Shown in pieces: positions 56,567 to 64,000 of a stretch of 64,000 bases of DNA. The DNA is from Thioclava nitratireducens (GTDB taxonomy: Bacteria > Pseudomonadota > Alphaproteobacteria > Rhodobacterales > Rhodobacteraceae), in the NCBI RefSeq assembly GCF_001940525.2, contig NZ_CP019437.1, positions 904,501-968,500 of the forward strand, in the 5' to 3' direction. The position numbers and the translations under genes are program-made. How positions within the stretch are numbered: position 1 is the first letter of the stretch; each line of letters starts with the position of its first letter. The notes beneath the pieces are model-generated. The model did not search any database and was not told where the DNA came from. It saw nothing but the letters and a program-made list of their open reading frames with translations.

Positions 56567-58116
56567 ACACGCAAGGCAACATCTTTCACCCCCGTTTCTT
56601 TGCAGAACGGGAACCTGAACGTCTTGCCTACGTGATGTGCGATACGGGAGAAGCGGTCACATTCGCCCAGTTGGAGGCACGCGCAAATCAGGGCGCAAAT
56701 CTTTTTCGGGAGCGAGGGCTTAAAACTGGCGATCACATTGTGATTGTCATGGAAAATAGGCGTGAATTCATGGAGTTGTGCTTCGCAGCTGATCGCGCCG
56801 GATTGTATTATACAACCGCCAGTACTCACCTAACTGTCGACGAGATCACCTACATAATTACGGATTGCGGCGCAAAACTGGTCGTCACTTCAGAGAAGTT
56901 TCCCGAGCTTGTTGAGCGGTTGGAATCCGCGCTTTCTTCTGACATCGAACTCTATTCGGTCGGCGCTCAAAAGGATGCTCTTGACTGGCAAGAAGCGGTA
57001 GCGCGGCAGCCGGTAACTCCGGTTTCGGACGAGTGCCAAGGGCTTGATATGCTCTATTCCTCCGGGACAACCGGGCGTCCGAAAGGCATCAAATGGCCCT
57101 TGGTTGTTCAAGATCCCGGCGGACACACGATGCTTCTGGATCTGCTGACGTCACTTTTCGGATACGACGCGCATACGCGCTATTTGTGTCCTGCGCCCCT
57201 CTATCACGCCGCGCCGTTGCGCCACACGATGGTAACAATCAAAATGGGCGGAACTTGCTATATCATGGGCAAGTTCGATGCGGAGAGGGCGCTGAGGATC
57301 ATTGAACGCGAGCAGATCACCCATAGCCAATGGGTGCCGACAATGTTCGTGCGGATGCTCAAGTTGGAACGTGAGGTGCGTGATCGTTACGATATTTCTT
57401 CGATGGTCATGGCGGTGCATGCGGCAGCCCCATGCCCTGCCAGTGTCAAACATGAGATGATCAAATGGTGGGGGCCAATAGTTCACGAATATTACGCCGG
57501 AACCGAAAACAACGGCTTCACCGCCATCACCACCTCAGAATGGCTCGAGCACGAAGGGTCAGTCGGGCAGGCGAAACTCGGTATCCTTCATATCTGCGAC
57601 GAGCAGGGCGAAGAAGTTCCAGTTGGCACGGAGGGCGAAATCTTTTTCGAGAATGGGCACCAATTCGAATATCACAATGATCCAGTTAAGACCGCAGCCA
57701 GCAAGAATGCCCGAGGCTGGACCAGTCTGGGTGATATCGGTCGTGTGGATGAAGAAGGATACTTATATCTGACTGATCGCAAGTCCTTCGTGATCATCTC
57801 CGGCGGCGTCAATATTTACCCACAAGAGACGGAAAATGTATTGCTCGATCACCCGGCTGTTCTGGATGTTGCCGTGATCGGGGTTCCCAATGAAGACTTT
57901 GGTGAAGAGGTGAAGGCCGTCGTTCAGCTGACTTCTGGAGAGACCCCCTCGGCGGCGCTTTGCAAGACGCTGATGGAATATTGTTCTGCGCGGCTTTCTC
58001 CGGTGAAATGCCCTCGAAGTATTGATTTCCGGGCTGAATTGCCGAGAACTGCCACTGGGAAGTTGTTCAAGCGGAAGTTGCGTGATGAGTATTGGCCCGA
58101 AGCGACCAAAGCGTGA
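56563..58116 (+). CDS. acyl-CoA synthetase (AMP-forming)
   Basis: 517 residues, ANL superfamily. The AMP-binding signature MLYSSGTTGRPKGIKWPLV, HEYYAGTENNGFTAITTSEW, GWTSLGDIGRVDEEGYLYLT, DRKSFVIISGGVNIYPQETE and the C-terminal LPRTATGKLFKRKLRDEYW (catalytic Lys) are all visible. It activates the imported carboxylate to its CoA ester for the acyl-CoA dehydrogenase. It overlaps the MDR gene stop by 4 bases and ends the operon. The substrate class (short branched, alicyclic or aromatic acid) cannot be decided by eye. Confidence 0.92.
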   Translation: MNTQGNIFHPRFFAEREPERLAYVMCDTGEAVTFAQLEARANQGANLFRERGLKTGDHIVIVMENRREFMELCFAADRAGLYYTTASTHLTVDEITYIITDCGAKLVVTSEKFPELVERLESALSSDIELYSVGAQKDALDWQEAVARQPVTPVSDECQGLDMLYSSGTTGRPKGIKWPLVVQDPGGHTMLLDLLTSLFGYDAHTRYLCPAPLYHAAPLRHTMVTIKMGGTCYIMGKFDAERALRIIEREQITHSQWVPTMFVRMLKLEREVRDRYDISSMVMAVHAAAPCPASVKHEMIKWWGPIVHEYYAGTENNGFTAITTSEWLEHEGSVGQAKLGILHICDEQGEEVPVGTEGEIFFENGHQFEYHNDPVKTAASKNARGWTSLGDIGRVDEEGYLYLTDRKSFVIISGGVNIYPQETENVLLDHPAVLDVAVIGVPNEDFGEEVKAVVQLTSGETPSAALCKTLMEYCSARLSPVKCPRSIDFRAELPRTATGKLFKRKLRDEYWPEATKA

Positions 58117-58411
58117 GGCGACAAGTGTTTAACCAAATCGGGGAGTGCTCGGTTCGGGACATCCAGAGACATTTCGATTCTTTACATTTCAATAGCTTGA
58201 GAGTGGTCCAGCGTGCTCAATCAACAGCATGCGATTTCGCGACGCAAGAACCTATAGGCCGTGAAGATGCCTGGTCGCATGTAGGAACGGGCAAGCTCGA
58301 AAAAGTAGACCGCCCCTGACGATGTTATCGCGGCGCCTTTCGACAGCCGTGCTGAGATTTAGGAAGGCACCATTGTGATAGATGATATGCCGCAATTTCT
58401 CGCAGAGCTTT
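58117..58411. other. 295-base junction region before IS copy 2
   Basis: No intact gene. Bases 58138-58320 include a short frame without recognisable family; the following ~90 bases are a relaxase C-terminal relic (separate entry). The stretch ends exactly at the IS left end. Confidence 0.5.
58315..58411 (+). pseudogene. relaxase C-terminal relic, truncated by IS
   Basis: Reading in one frame from 58315 gives PDDVIAAPFDSRAEI, a stop (TAG), then EGTIVIDDMPQFLAEL. The intact relaxase (46958-48472) has VITALAEGRAEISDGDIVMEDM followed by PASLKAL in its C-terminal part. Aligned, V-I-x-A, R-A-E-I, G-x-I-V and D-M-P agree, with the stop replacing Ser. It is therefore the remnant of a second related relaxase, cut at 58411 by the IS. 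The similarity is short but specific. Confidence 0.6.
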
Positions 58412-58478
58412 TGACCTGCCCCCCGCGGGATCCCTCAACGTAGTGTAGAGTCTGCGCCAACTCTGAAGGAGCAGACGA

Positions 58479-58742
58479 ATGCGAAAAAGCCGTTTCACCG
58501 AGGCGCAGATTATTGGGATGATCAAGGAGCAGGAGGCAGGCATGCCGACAGCTGATGTGTGCCGCAGGCATGGCCTCAGCCCGGCGACCTTTTACAAGTT
58601 CAAGGCCAAGTATGGTGGCATGGAGCTCTCCGAGGCAGCCAGGCTGAAGGCGCTCGAAGACGAAAACGCCAAGCTCAAACGTCTGTTGGCCGACACCATG
58701 CTCGACAACGTGGTTCTGAAGGATCTGCTGGGAAAGAACTGA
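58479..58742 (+). CDS. IS3-family transposase OrfA (copy 2)
   Basis: 87 residues, the same protein as in copy 1: [20 protein letters not shown] and coiled-coil [20 protein letters not shown], ending LLGKN. The GGGAAAG slip site at its end leads to orfB in the -1 frame. Confidence 0.92.
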   Translation: MRKSRFTEAQIIGMIKEQEAGMPTADVCRRHGLSPATFYKFKAKYGGMELSEAARLKALEDENAKLKRLLADTMLDNVVLKDLLGKN

Positions 58743-59638
58743 CGACATTGACCAGGCGGCGAGAGGCGGCGCTCAGGGCGATGCGGGATCATGACATCTC
58801 GCAGCGTCGGGCCTGCCAGCTTGTCGGTGTCGACCCCAAGACGGTCCGGCGCACACGCCCGCCGGACTGCCCCGAGATCCGCGAGGAGATGAAGGAGATC
58901 GCCGGGAAGCGGCGCCGGTTTGGCTATCGCCGGATCGGCATCCTGCTTGAGCGCAAGGGCATGACCATGAACCACAAGAAGCTGTATCGGCTCTATCGCG
59001 AGGAAGGGCTATCGGTGAAGCGACGGCGTGGACGCAAGCGGGCTCGCGGGTCACGCACGCCGATGCCTGCGGCGGCGCATCCCAATGCGCGCTGGTCGCT
59101 CGACTTCCTGGCGGACAGCTTCGGCGCCTCGCGCAAGTTCCGTATTTTGGCCGTGATCGACGATTGTTGCAGAGAGAACCTGTGCCTGGTCGCCGATACC
59201 AGTATATCGGGCAAGCGTGTTGCCCGTGAACTCGATGCGCTGGTGCGGATCTACGGAAAGCCTGCTTGCATTGTCAGCGACAACGGGACGGAGTTCACCA
59301 GCCGGGCCATCCTGAGATGGGCCGACCAGAACGCCATTCCCTGGCACTACATCGACCCCGGCAAGCCGCAGCAGAACGCGTTCATCGAGTCCTTCAACGG
59401 AAGCCTGCGCGACGAATTATTAAACGAGGAGATCTTCGACACACTGGACGATGCCCGGCGCAAGTTGGCGCTCTGGCGCTACGACTACAACGCCGTCAGA
59501 CCGCACTCGTCTCTGGGAAACCAGACGCCGCTCGAAGCGCGCCGGACGCTTGAGCAATTTGAGGGCTCCGCGCCCGGCGCGCTTGCCCACAACAACCGAT
59601 CCGACTACCAATCTCAAACCTGCAGACTCTCGTTATGA
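58730..59638 (+). CDS. IS3-family transposase OrfB, DDE catalytic part (copy 2)
   Basis: 302 codons, complete rve/DDE core with [20 protein letters not shown] and [16 protein letters not shown]; same protein as in copy 1. Normally made as an OrfAB fusion by a -1 frameshift near 58730; a TTG at 58748 could start a separate OrfB. Confidence 0.92.
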   Translation, partial: GKELTTLTRRREAALRAMRDHDISQRRACQLVGVDPKTVRRTRPPDCPEIREEMKEIAGKRRRFGYRRIGILLERKGMTMNHKKLYRLYREEGLSVKRRRGRKRARGSRTPMPAAAHPNARWSLDFLADSFGASRKFRILAVIDDCCRENLCLVADTSISGKRVARELDALVRIYGKPACIVSDNGTEFTSRAILRWADQNAIPWHYIDPGKPQQNAFIESFNGSLRDELLNEEIFDTLDDARRKLALWRYDYNAVRPHSSLGNQTPLEARRTLEQFEGSAPGALAHNNRSDYQSQTCRLSL

Positions 59639-59711
59639 ACGAGGGCCCCAAGGGGGCAGGTCACGCGCACCTTGTAAGCAGCTATAGCAATTCTCGCGAA
59701 CGTGCCGATAC

Positions 59712-59726
59712 GGCAGGTGACCTGCC
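59712..59726. repeat. palindrome resembling an IS3 terminal sequence
   Basis: GGCAGGT-G-ACCTGCC is a perfect 7-bp inverted repeat with one central base, 49 bases beyond the right end of IS copy 2. Its right arm, with neighbours, reads TGACCTGCCC, the first ten bases of the IS end. It may be a remnant of another IS end or an unrelated operator for the following small gene. Confidence 0.35.
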
Positions 59727-59864
59727 CTCGGTGCTGCGGCGAAATTCGGGAAGGATCGGCCGTCCTGCGCTGCCTCCTGAAGGTGTTTCTGGTAAAGCGA
59801 TAACCGTGGTCCCGTTTGACTTTGATTACCCTCCTCGGTCTAATTCAAGGTTAGGGAGCACGAT

Positions 59865-60089
59865 ATGGACTGGAATGTGACAGCCGGCATGATCCTGATG
59901 GGCGTGTTCGCTGCGGCGGCCTTCTGGGTTGTGATGCGTGAGCGCCGGTTTATCAAAGATGTGGCGAGCCTGAGCGCGGAAGACATACGTTGGTTCAATT
60001 CGCAGCCTCTGTCCGGCGATGCCTATTTCGGCGAAAAGGCGGATGAAGACGGCGACGAGGGGGATGATCCTTCGAATGGCTCGACCTGA
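59865..60089 (+). CDS. small single-pass membrane protein
   Basis: 74 residues from ATG 59865 (TTAGGGAGC site). One N-terminal transmembrane segment (~7-24, AGMILMGVFAAAAFWVV) is followed by a basic stretch (MRERRFIK), then a helix DVASLSAEDIRWFNSQPLSG and a Glu/Asp-rich tail. No family is recognised. The build resembles the 57-residue protein at 60718 (TM, short basic arm, x-EDI- helix), so the two may be distant paralogues. Real start and acidic tail make a coding gene likely. Confidence 0.5.
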   Translation: MDWNVTAGMILMGVFAAAAFWVVMRERRFIKDVASLSAEDIRWFNSQPLSGDAYFGEKADEDGDEGDDPSNGST

Positions 60090-60226
60090 AAACGATGCTG
60101 ATCACGTCGGAGGCTTAGCATCTCGATCTCGCAGGCGGCATCTTCTCGCAGGTATGCAAGCCGCCGCGCAGTTGCGCCCCGGTTTCTTGCTTGGGCGCCT
60201 GGTGCTGACCGTTGGATATAGCAGCC

Positions 60227-60421
60227 TTAAAGGCTGAGGAATTTGACGGATTTCGGTTCGCGGCTCTTCACGAAGCCGACCCGGTCGGCTCGGACTTTCT
60301 TGAATACTAAATTCTGATGCTGCAACTCGCTGGGACTGACCTCGCCTCTCGCCAGCCGCTCTTCATCCTTCGCGCGGCTTCGCGCCTTTTCCTCTTGTCG
60401 TTTCCTGAAAAGATCTTCCAT
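60227..60421 (-). CDS. small basic/charged protein, unknown
   Basis: 64 residues from ATG 60421, chosen for the ACGGAGGACC site 4 bases before it; the long upstream frame has no similarity. The protein is almost entirely charged: MEDLFRKRQEEKARSRAKDE, then ERLARGEVSPSELQHQNLVF and KKVRADRVGFVKSREPKSVK. It is predicted mostly helical with no signal or membrane part. Unknown function; could bind nucleic acid or ribosome. Between two small membrane-protein genes on the other strand. Confidence 0.5.
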   Translation of the reverse strand: MEDLFRKRQEEKARSRAKDEERLARGEVSPSELQHQNLVFKKVRADRVGFVKSREPKSVKFLSL

Positions 60422-60717
60422 GCGTGGTCCTCCGTAAAACTTAATTATAGCCTGAAAGTCCGTGCTTTGTCTCGTTTGATCGGGGACACCGACTTCGCGA
60501 ATTTTGAACTGTGCTTCTGCGTGCGCCTGGTGAGCGACTACCACGGCTGCTCCGAGGCCTCTACGCGCGTCAGTTTTCCGCAAACTAGGCGGGACCAACC
60601 CCGATCGAACCGCTGTGGCATTGATGCGTTTCGCCGACGCCGTGTGTCCGGCCCGATCAATTGCGAGTTTGACGATTTTGATGCTTCGTCGCTACAGTTC
60701 CGAGGAAAGGATGTGTC

Positions 60718-60891
60718 ATGGATCTGGCCGAATACATCATTATGGGCGTGCTCAGCGTCTTGTCCGTGGGAGCGGCAGTGACGGCTTATGTCTTGCGAGC
60801 CACCCTTTCGGAGCCAGCGAAAATGACGGAAGAGGATATCAAAGCACTCGAGGCCTGTGATCTTCCCGAACCTAGATTCATCGAGACTTAA
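60718..60891 (+). CDS. small single-pass membrane protein
   Basis: 57 residues from ATG 60718 with an AGGAAAGG site 7 bases upstream, too short for common ORF cut-offs. One transmembrane segment (~6-25, YIIMGVLSVLSVGAAVTAYV) is followed by LRATLSEPAKMTEEDIKALE and a short acidic end. The order TM, basic residue, (S/T)-(A/E)-E-D-I helix resembles the protein at 59865. Followed 80 bases later by the hairpin at 60971-61006. Unknown function. Confidence 0.5.
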   Translation: MDLAEYIIMGVLSVLSVGAAVTAYVLRATLSEPAKMTEEDIKALEACDLPEPRFIET

Positions 60892-60970
60892 GATCAGTTC
60901 AAAGCGCGCGGTAACCCTGTCAAGCTATACTGCCTCTACCCGCAAAATGGCGCGCTCCTGGCGTGCCAGG

Positions 60971-61006
60971 AAGAGCCGTTCACCGCCTCTGTGGTGAATG
61001 GCTCTT
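60971..61006. terminator. intrinsic terminator hairpin, convergent genes
   Basis: A 14-bp stem (AAGAGCCGTTCACC with GGTGAATGGCTCTT, one G-T wobble) closes an 8-base loop. It lies between the end of the small membrane protein gene and the 3' end of the IlvD/Edd-family dehydratase, so it can stop transcription from both sides. Confidence 0.75.
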
Positions 61007-61017
61007 CCCTCTTAGCT

Positions 61018-62793
61018 TCAGTGATTATGCCGCGGCACTTTCTTGGCAAGCTGACGGAACTGCTCGGCGTCGCGGATCGTCGCGCCATCCGCCATCTGCG
61101 TGACGGTCTCGCGATAGAGCTTCTGCCAGGGGGTCGCTGCCTCTGGGATCGGCGGCAAGTCGCCCGCTTTGCGCGCCGCCAGTTCGTCCTCGTCAACGAG
61201 CATGTCGCAGCGCCCGGTGTTCAGATCGATCCGGACCGTGTCGCCCGTGCGCAGCCATGCCAGCCCGCCGCCCGCCGCGCTCTCGGGCGAGGCGTTCAGG
61301 ATCGAGGGGCTATCCGAGGTGCCAGACTGTCGCCCGTCACCGATCGTCGGCAGGCTGGTGATGCCGCGCTTCAGTAAATGATCGGGCGGTTGCATGTTCA
61401 CCACTTCCGCAGAGCCCGGCCAACCGAGCGGACCGGCCCCCCGGATTATGAGTATCGAGAATTCGTCGATCTCGAGGGCGGGGTCGTTGATACGGGCGTG
61501 ATAGTCTTCCGAGCCATCAAAGACGAAGGCCTTGCCCTCGAAAATTCCCTCGCGGCCCGGCTTGCTGAGATAACGCTCGCGGAACTCCGGCGAGATTACC
61601 GAGGTCTTCAGGATTGCGAAGTCGAAGAGATTGCCGGAGAGGACATAGAAGCCCGCGCGCTCCATCATCGGCTCCTCGAAACGGTAGATCACTTCACGGT
61701 CGGTGCTCTCGCACCCCTGGAGGTTCTCCGCCATGTTGCGACCGGTCACGGTGGGGCAATCGCCATTCAGCTGACCCGCCTGCAGAAGTTCCCAAAGGAT
61801 CGCGGGCACACCGCCCGCACGGTGGAACCGTTCGCCAAGATATTTTCCGGCGGGCTGAATATTGGCCAGAAGCGGGATGTCATAGCCATGTGTCTGCCAG
61901 TCCGACGGATCGAGCGCCACTCCCGCATGTTTCGCCATCGCCATGATATGCGGCTGCGCATTGGTCGAGCCCCCGATCGCCGCGTTCAGCTTGATCGCGT
62001 TCAGGAAGGCCTCGCGCGTGAGGATGTTCGAGGGTCGGATATCCTCGTGGACTAGTTCGACCGCACGGCGCCCGGTGCGATAGGCCATCTGACCGCGGGC
62101 GCGATAGGCTGCCGGTATCGCCGCACAGCCGGTGAGCGACATCCCCAGCGCCTCGGCGATAGCATTCATCGTCGAAGCGGTGCCCATCGTGTTGCAGTGG
62201 CCAATCGAGGGCGCGCTGTCGAGCGCGGTTTCGAGAAACTCGTCGCGGGTGATTTCGCCCGCGGCGTATTTGCGGCGTGAACGCCAGATCACCGTGCCCG
62301 AGCCCACGAGTTCTCCCTCGTGCCAGCCGTCGAGCATCGGCCCGCCGGACAGAACGATCGCGGGTAGGTCGACCGTCGCCGCGGCCATCAGGGCCGACGG
62401 CGTGGTCTTGTCGCAACCCGTGGTCAGCACGACACCGTCGAACGGGTAGCCGTAAAGCAGTTCGACAAGACCGAGATAGGCGAGGTTGCGATCGAGCGCG
62501 GCGGTCGGACGCTTGCAGTTCTCAAAGAGCGTATGCGTCGGGAATTCGATCGGGATGCCGCCTGCATCGCGGATCCCGTCGCGCACGCGCTTGGCGAGAT
62601 CCAGATGGTGGCGGTTGCATGGGTTCAGGTCGCTGCCCGACTGGGCGATCCCGATGATCGGCTTGCCCGCGCGCAACTCTTCAGGCGTCGTGCCATAATT
62701 CATGAAGCGTTCGAGATAAAGCGCAGTCAGGTCTGCATGATCGGGATTGTCGAACCAGTCTTGCGAGCGCAGGCGGCGTTCGGTTTTGGTCAT
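61018..62793 (-). CDS. IlvD/Edd-family sugar-acid dehydratase
   Basis: 591 residues, full length. An Fe-S dehydratase with the three family Cys blocks: GSDLNPCNRHHLDLA, VLTTGCDKTTPSALMAA and SIGHCNTMGTASTMNAIAEA. MNYGTTPEELRAGKPIIGIA is the N-terminus typical of the pentonate/aldonate branch (L-arabonate, D-xylonate) rather than branched-chain amino-acid IlvD. It removes water from a sugar acid to a 2-keto-3-deoxy acid. It overlaps the dehydrogenase gene upstream by 4 bases, so these and denD form one operon. The exact sugar acid is not settled. Confidence 0.9.
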   Translation of the reverse strand: MTKTERRLRSQDWFDNPDHADLTALYLERFMNYGTTPEELRAGKPIIGIAQSGSDLNPCNRHHLDLAKRVRDGIRDAGGIPIEFPTHTLFENCKRPTAALDRNLAYLGLVELLYGYPFDGVVLTTGCDKTTPSALMAAATVDLPAIVLSGGPMLDGWHEGELVGSGTVIWRSRRKYAAGEITRDEFLETALDSAPSIGHCNTMGTASTMNAIAEALGMSLTGCAAIPAAYRARGQMAYRTGRRAVELVHEDIRPSNILTREAFLNAIKLNAAIGGSTNAQPHIMAMAKHAGVALDPSDWQTHGYDIPLLANIQPAGKYLGERFHRAGGVPAILWELLQAGQLNGDCPTVTGRNMAENLQGCESTDREVIYRFEEPMMERAGFYVLSGNLFDFAILKTSVISPEFRERYLSKPGREGIFEGKAFVFDGSEDYHARINDPALEIDEFSILIIRGAGPLGWPGSAEVVNMQPPDHLLKRGITSLPTIGDGRQSGTSDSPSILNASPESAAGGGLAWLRTGDTVRIDLNTGRCDMLVDEDELAARKAGDLPPIPEAATPWQKLYRETVTQMADGATIRDAEQFRQLAKKVPRHNH

Positions 62794-63692
62794 GATCTTT
62801 CCTCGAGAAGGGACGCGCTGTTGAGCGTCTCAAGATGAAGCAGCAGCCCGGAGTGATCGACGTCGCCGTTTCCAGCGGCGACGAAGGCCTCGTAGGCCGC
62901 ACGCACGGTATCGGTCAGCGGGAGCTCGAGATGGTTCGCGTTCGCAAGCGTCTCGACGCCGCGAAGGTCTTTCAGCTGCAGTCGCGACGGGCCGCCTGGG
63001 GTGAAATCGCGGGCGATCATCCGCGCGCCATGCAGTTCGAGGATGCGGCTTTCGGCAAAGCCACCGCGGATCGCGTCGCGGAATCTCGCGGGATCTGCAC
63101 CGCCCGCTCTCACGAGGATCATCGCCTCGGCGACCGCGCCGATGGTGATCGCGACGATCTGCTGATTGGCCAGTTTGCAGACCTGACCGGCGCCCGCAGG
63201 GCCGACATGGGTCATTCGCCCAAGTGGTTCGAGCACGGGCGCGATCCGCGCGATCGTCTCTTTCGGCCCACCCGCCATCAAAGCGAGCGTTCCGCTCTCG
63301 GCGCCCGCAGTGCCGCCCGAGACAGGGCAGTCGATCTGCGTCACGCCAAGCTCTTCGAGCCGGGCGGCATGATCGCGCGCCACGTCCGGCGCGATCGACG
63401 AGGTGTCGATCAGCACGCTGCCCGGGCGCAGGGCTTCGGCTGTGCCTTGCGCAAACAGCACGTCGGCCACCGCTGCGCCATCAGAAAGCATGGTGAAGGC
63501 GATATCCGCCTTCGCGACGGCCTCGGCGGGGCTCCCCGCCTGCTCGGCCCCGGCGGCGACCAGCGCGCGGGCCTTTTCGGCAGCGCGGTTCCATACGGTG
63601 ACGGGATAGCCCGCCCCGAGGAGGCGCCGAACCATCGGCGCCCCCATCAGACCTGTGCCCAGAAATGCAATTTTGGGGAGCGGCTGTGTCAC
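62790..63692 (-). CDS. 3-hydroxyisobutyrate dehydrogenase-family NAD(P) oxidoreductase
   Basis: 300 residues. Rossmann start KIAFLGTGLMGAPMVRRLLG, the substrate block DCPVSGGTAGAESGTLALMA, KLANQQIVAITIGAVAEAMI with the catalytic Lys, and the C-terminal DLRGVETLANANHLELPL. Tartronate-semialdehyde reductases and L-threonate dehydrogenases share this fold. Its place between a dehydratase and the DenD homologue favours a sugar-acid or four-carbon acid substrate. It overlaps both neighbours by 4 bases. Confidence 0.88.
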   Translation of the reverse strand: MTQPLPKIAFLGTGLMGAPMVRRLLGAGYPVTVWNRAAEKARALVAAGAEQAGSPAEAVAKADIAFTMLSDGAAVADVLFAQGTAEALRPGSVLIDTSSIAPDVARDHAARLEELGVTQIDCPVSGGTAGAESGTLALMAGGPKETIARIAPVLEPLGRMTHVGPAGAGQVCKLANQQIVAITIGAVAEAMILVRAGGADPARFRDAIRGGFAESRILELHGARMIARDFTPGGPSRLQLKDLRGVETLANANHLELPLTDTVRAAYEAFVAAGNGDVDHSGLLLHLETLNSASLLEERS

Positions 63693-64000
63693 GCGACACC
63701 TTCCAGTTCATCCTCGATATGCGCTTGGATGATCGCGTCGAAGCTGTCTTCCGAGGTGAAGCCGAGCTGGCGGGCGCGGGTCGCGTCGAAGCCTGCGGCC
63801 CAGCTCTCGCACATTTTGGTGATCATCGCGTCTGGCTCGCGCCGGATCAGGGCGACAGCCTTTTCCCCCGCAACGCGGCGTAGGGCTTCGATCTGTTCGC
63901 CGACCGTTGCGCTCACACCCGGCATCGAAAGGTTTCGGCGGGGCCCGACCTTATCCAGATCGATATCGGCTGCGTGCAGCATGAAACCCACTGCCGAGCG
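63689..64000 (-). CDS. denD: D-erythronate dehydrogenase-like SDR, 3' part (5' end outside window)
   Basis: 103 codons to the right edge, in frame from base 64000. The C-terminal blocks VGPRRNLSMPGVSATVGEQI, EALRRVAGEKAVALIRREPD and HIEDEL near the end closely match extended-SDR proteins of the DenD/DUF-type epimerase group that oxidise D-erythronate. The Rossmann N-terminus is outside. It precedes the oxidoreductase and dehydratase and is the upstream gene of this operon as far as seen. The name rests on recalled family similarity of the C-terminus only. Confidence 0.7.
   Translation of the reverse strand, partial: RSAVGFMLHAADIDLDKVGPRRNLSMPGVSATVGEQIEALRRVAGEKAVALIRREPDAMITKMCESWAAGFDATRARQLGFTSEDSFDAIIQAHIEDELEGVA

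Larger units (their letters stand above)
58412..59663 (+). mobile_element. IS3-family insertion sequence, copy 2 (1252 bp)
   Basis: Same element as 22052-23304 but on the plus strand: left end TGACCTGCCCCCCGCGGG, right end CCCCAAGGGGGCAGGTCA. It is one base shorter because one C is missing in the right-hand C/G run. Both orfA and orfB are intact. The flanks are CTTT (58408-58411) and CGCG (59664-59667), so no target duplication exists and the flanks have been rearranged since insertion, probably by an IS-mediated adjacent deletion or recombination with another copy. Confidence 0.93.

Overview
The window looks like a GC-rich alphaproteobacterium, most likely Rhodobacterales (Paracoccaceae/Roseobacteraceae). 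The signs are a DctPQM TRAP transporter with amidase and DUF1445/DUF2848 genes, a KaiC-like ATPase with an HWE/HisKA_2-type kinase, an EPS-associated MarR regulator, a DUF6538-type integrase and an rmlCBDA rhamnose operon. The genus cannot be fixed from sequence alone. The layout is very mosaic: insertion sequences, decayed genes, an integrase, a relaxase and an AT-rich polysaccharide block suggest an accessory region or extrachromosomal replicon, although no replication gene is present.

Layout. 1-2.8 kb: end of a LysR regulator, a strip of truncated catabolic genes (amidase, CoA-transferase, SDR and amidohydrolase scraps) and an M19 dipeptidase. 3-6.6 kb: a BcrC-like PAP2 phosphatase, then a KaiC-like double ATPase directly followed by a histidine kinase with a degenerate receiver domain. 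6.9-10.3 kb: a small HTH regulator divergent from an outer-membrane barrel protein that overlaps a secreted beta-lactamase-fold serine hydrolase. 10.7-18 kb: LysR, DUF1445, TRAP transporter, DUF2848 and amidase form a solute uptake and amide/lactam catabolism operon, ending in frameshifted 5-oxoprolinase subunits (pxpB/pxpC). 18.4-20.3 kb: a DoxD-DoxA thiosulfate:quinone oxidoreductase fusion and a secreted HExxH protein.

20.4-24.7 kb: a decayed IS3 orfA, a tyrosine recombinase split by an intact IS3-family element (4-bp target duplication GATG), an XRE regulator and an unknown protein. 24.8-46.7 kb: a capsule/O-antigen/EPS locus on the minus strand. It holds dTDP-rhamnose synthesis (rmlC-B-D-A), manC, five glycosyltransferases, Wzy-like polymerase, Wzx-like flippase, two hexapeptide acyltransferases, and the wbpA-B-D-E pathway to UDP-2,3-diacetamido-2,3-dideoxyglucuronate. 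It also has a truncated ugd, an EPS-associated MarR regulator, a family-2 glycosyltransferase and a DUF218 protein. The core (about 32-40 kb) is clearly AT-richer than its surroundings, and an IS5-type transposase relic lies inside it.

47-59.7 kb: a MobV-like relaxase, then a LysR-controlled catabolic operon (branched-chain-type ABC transporter, acyl-CoA dehydrogenase, MDR oxidoreductase, acyl-CoA synthetase) in which livM carries a one-base frameshift. A short relaxase C-terminal relic follows, cut by a second copy of the same IS3 element in opposite orientation and without a target duplication. 59.8-61 kb: three very small genes, two of them for single-pass membrane proteins of similar design. 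61-64 kb: a sugar-acid operon (denD, a 3-hydroxyisobutyrate-dehydrogenase-family enzyme, an IlvD/Edd dehydratase) that runs off the right edge.
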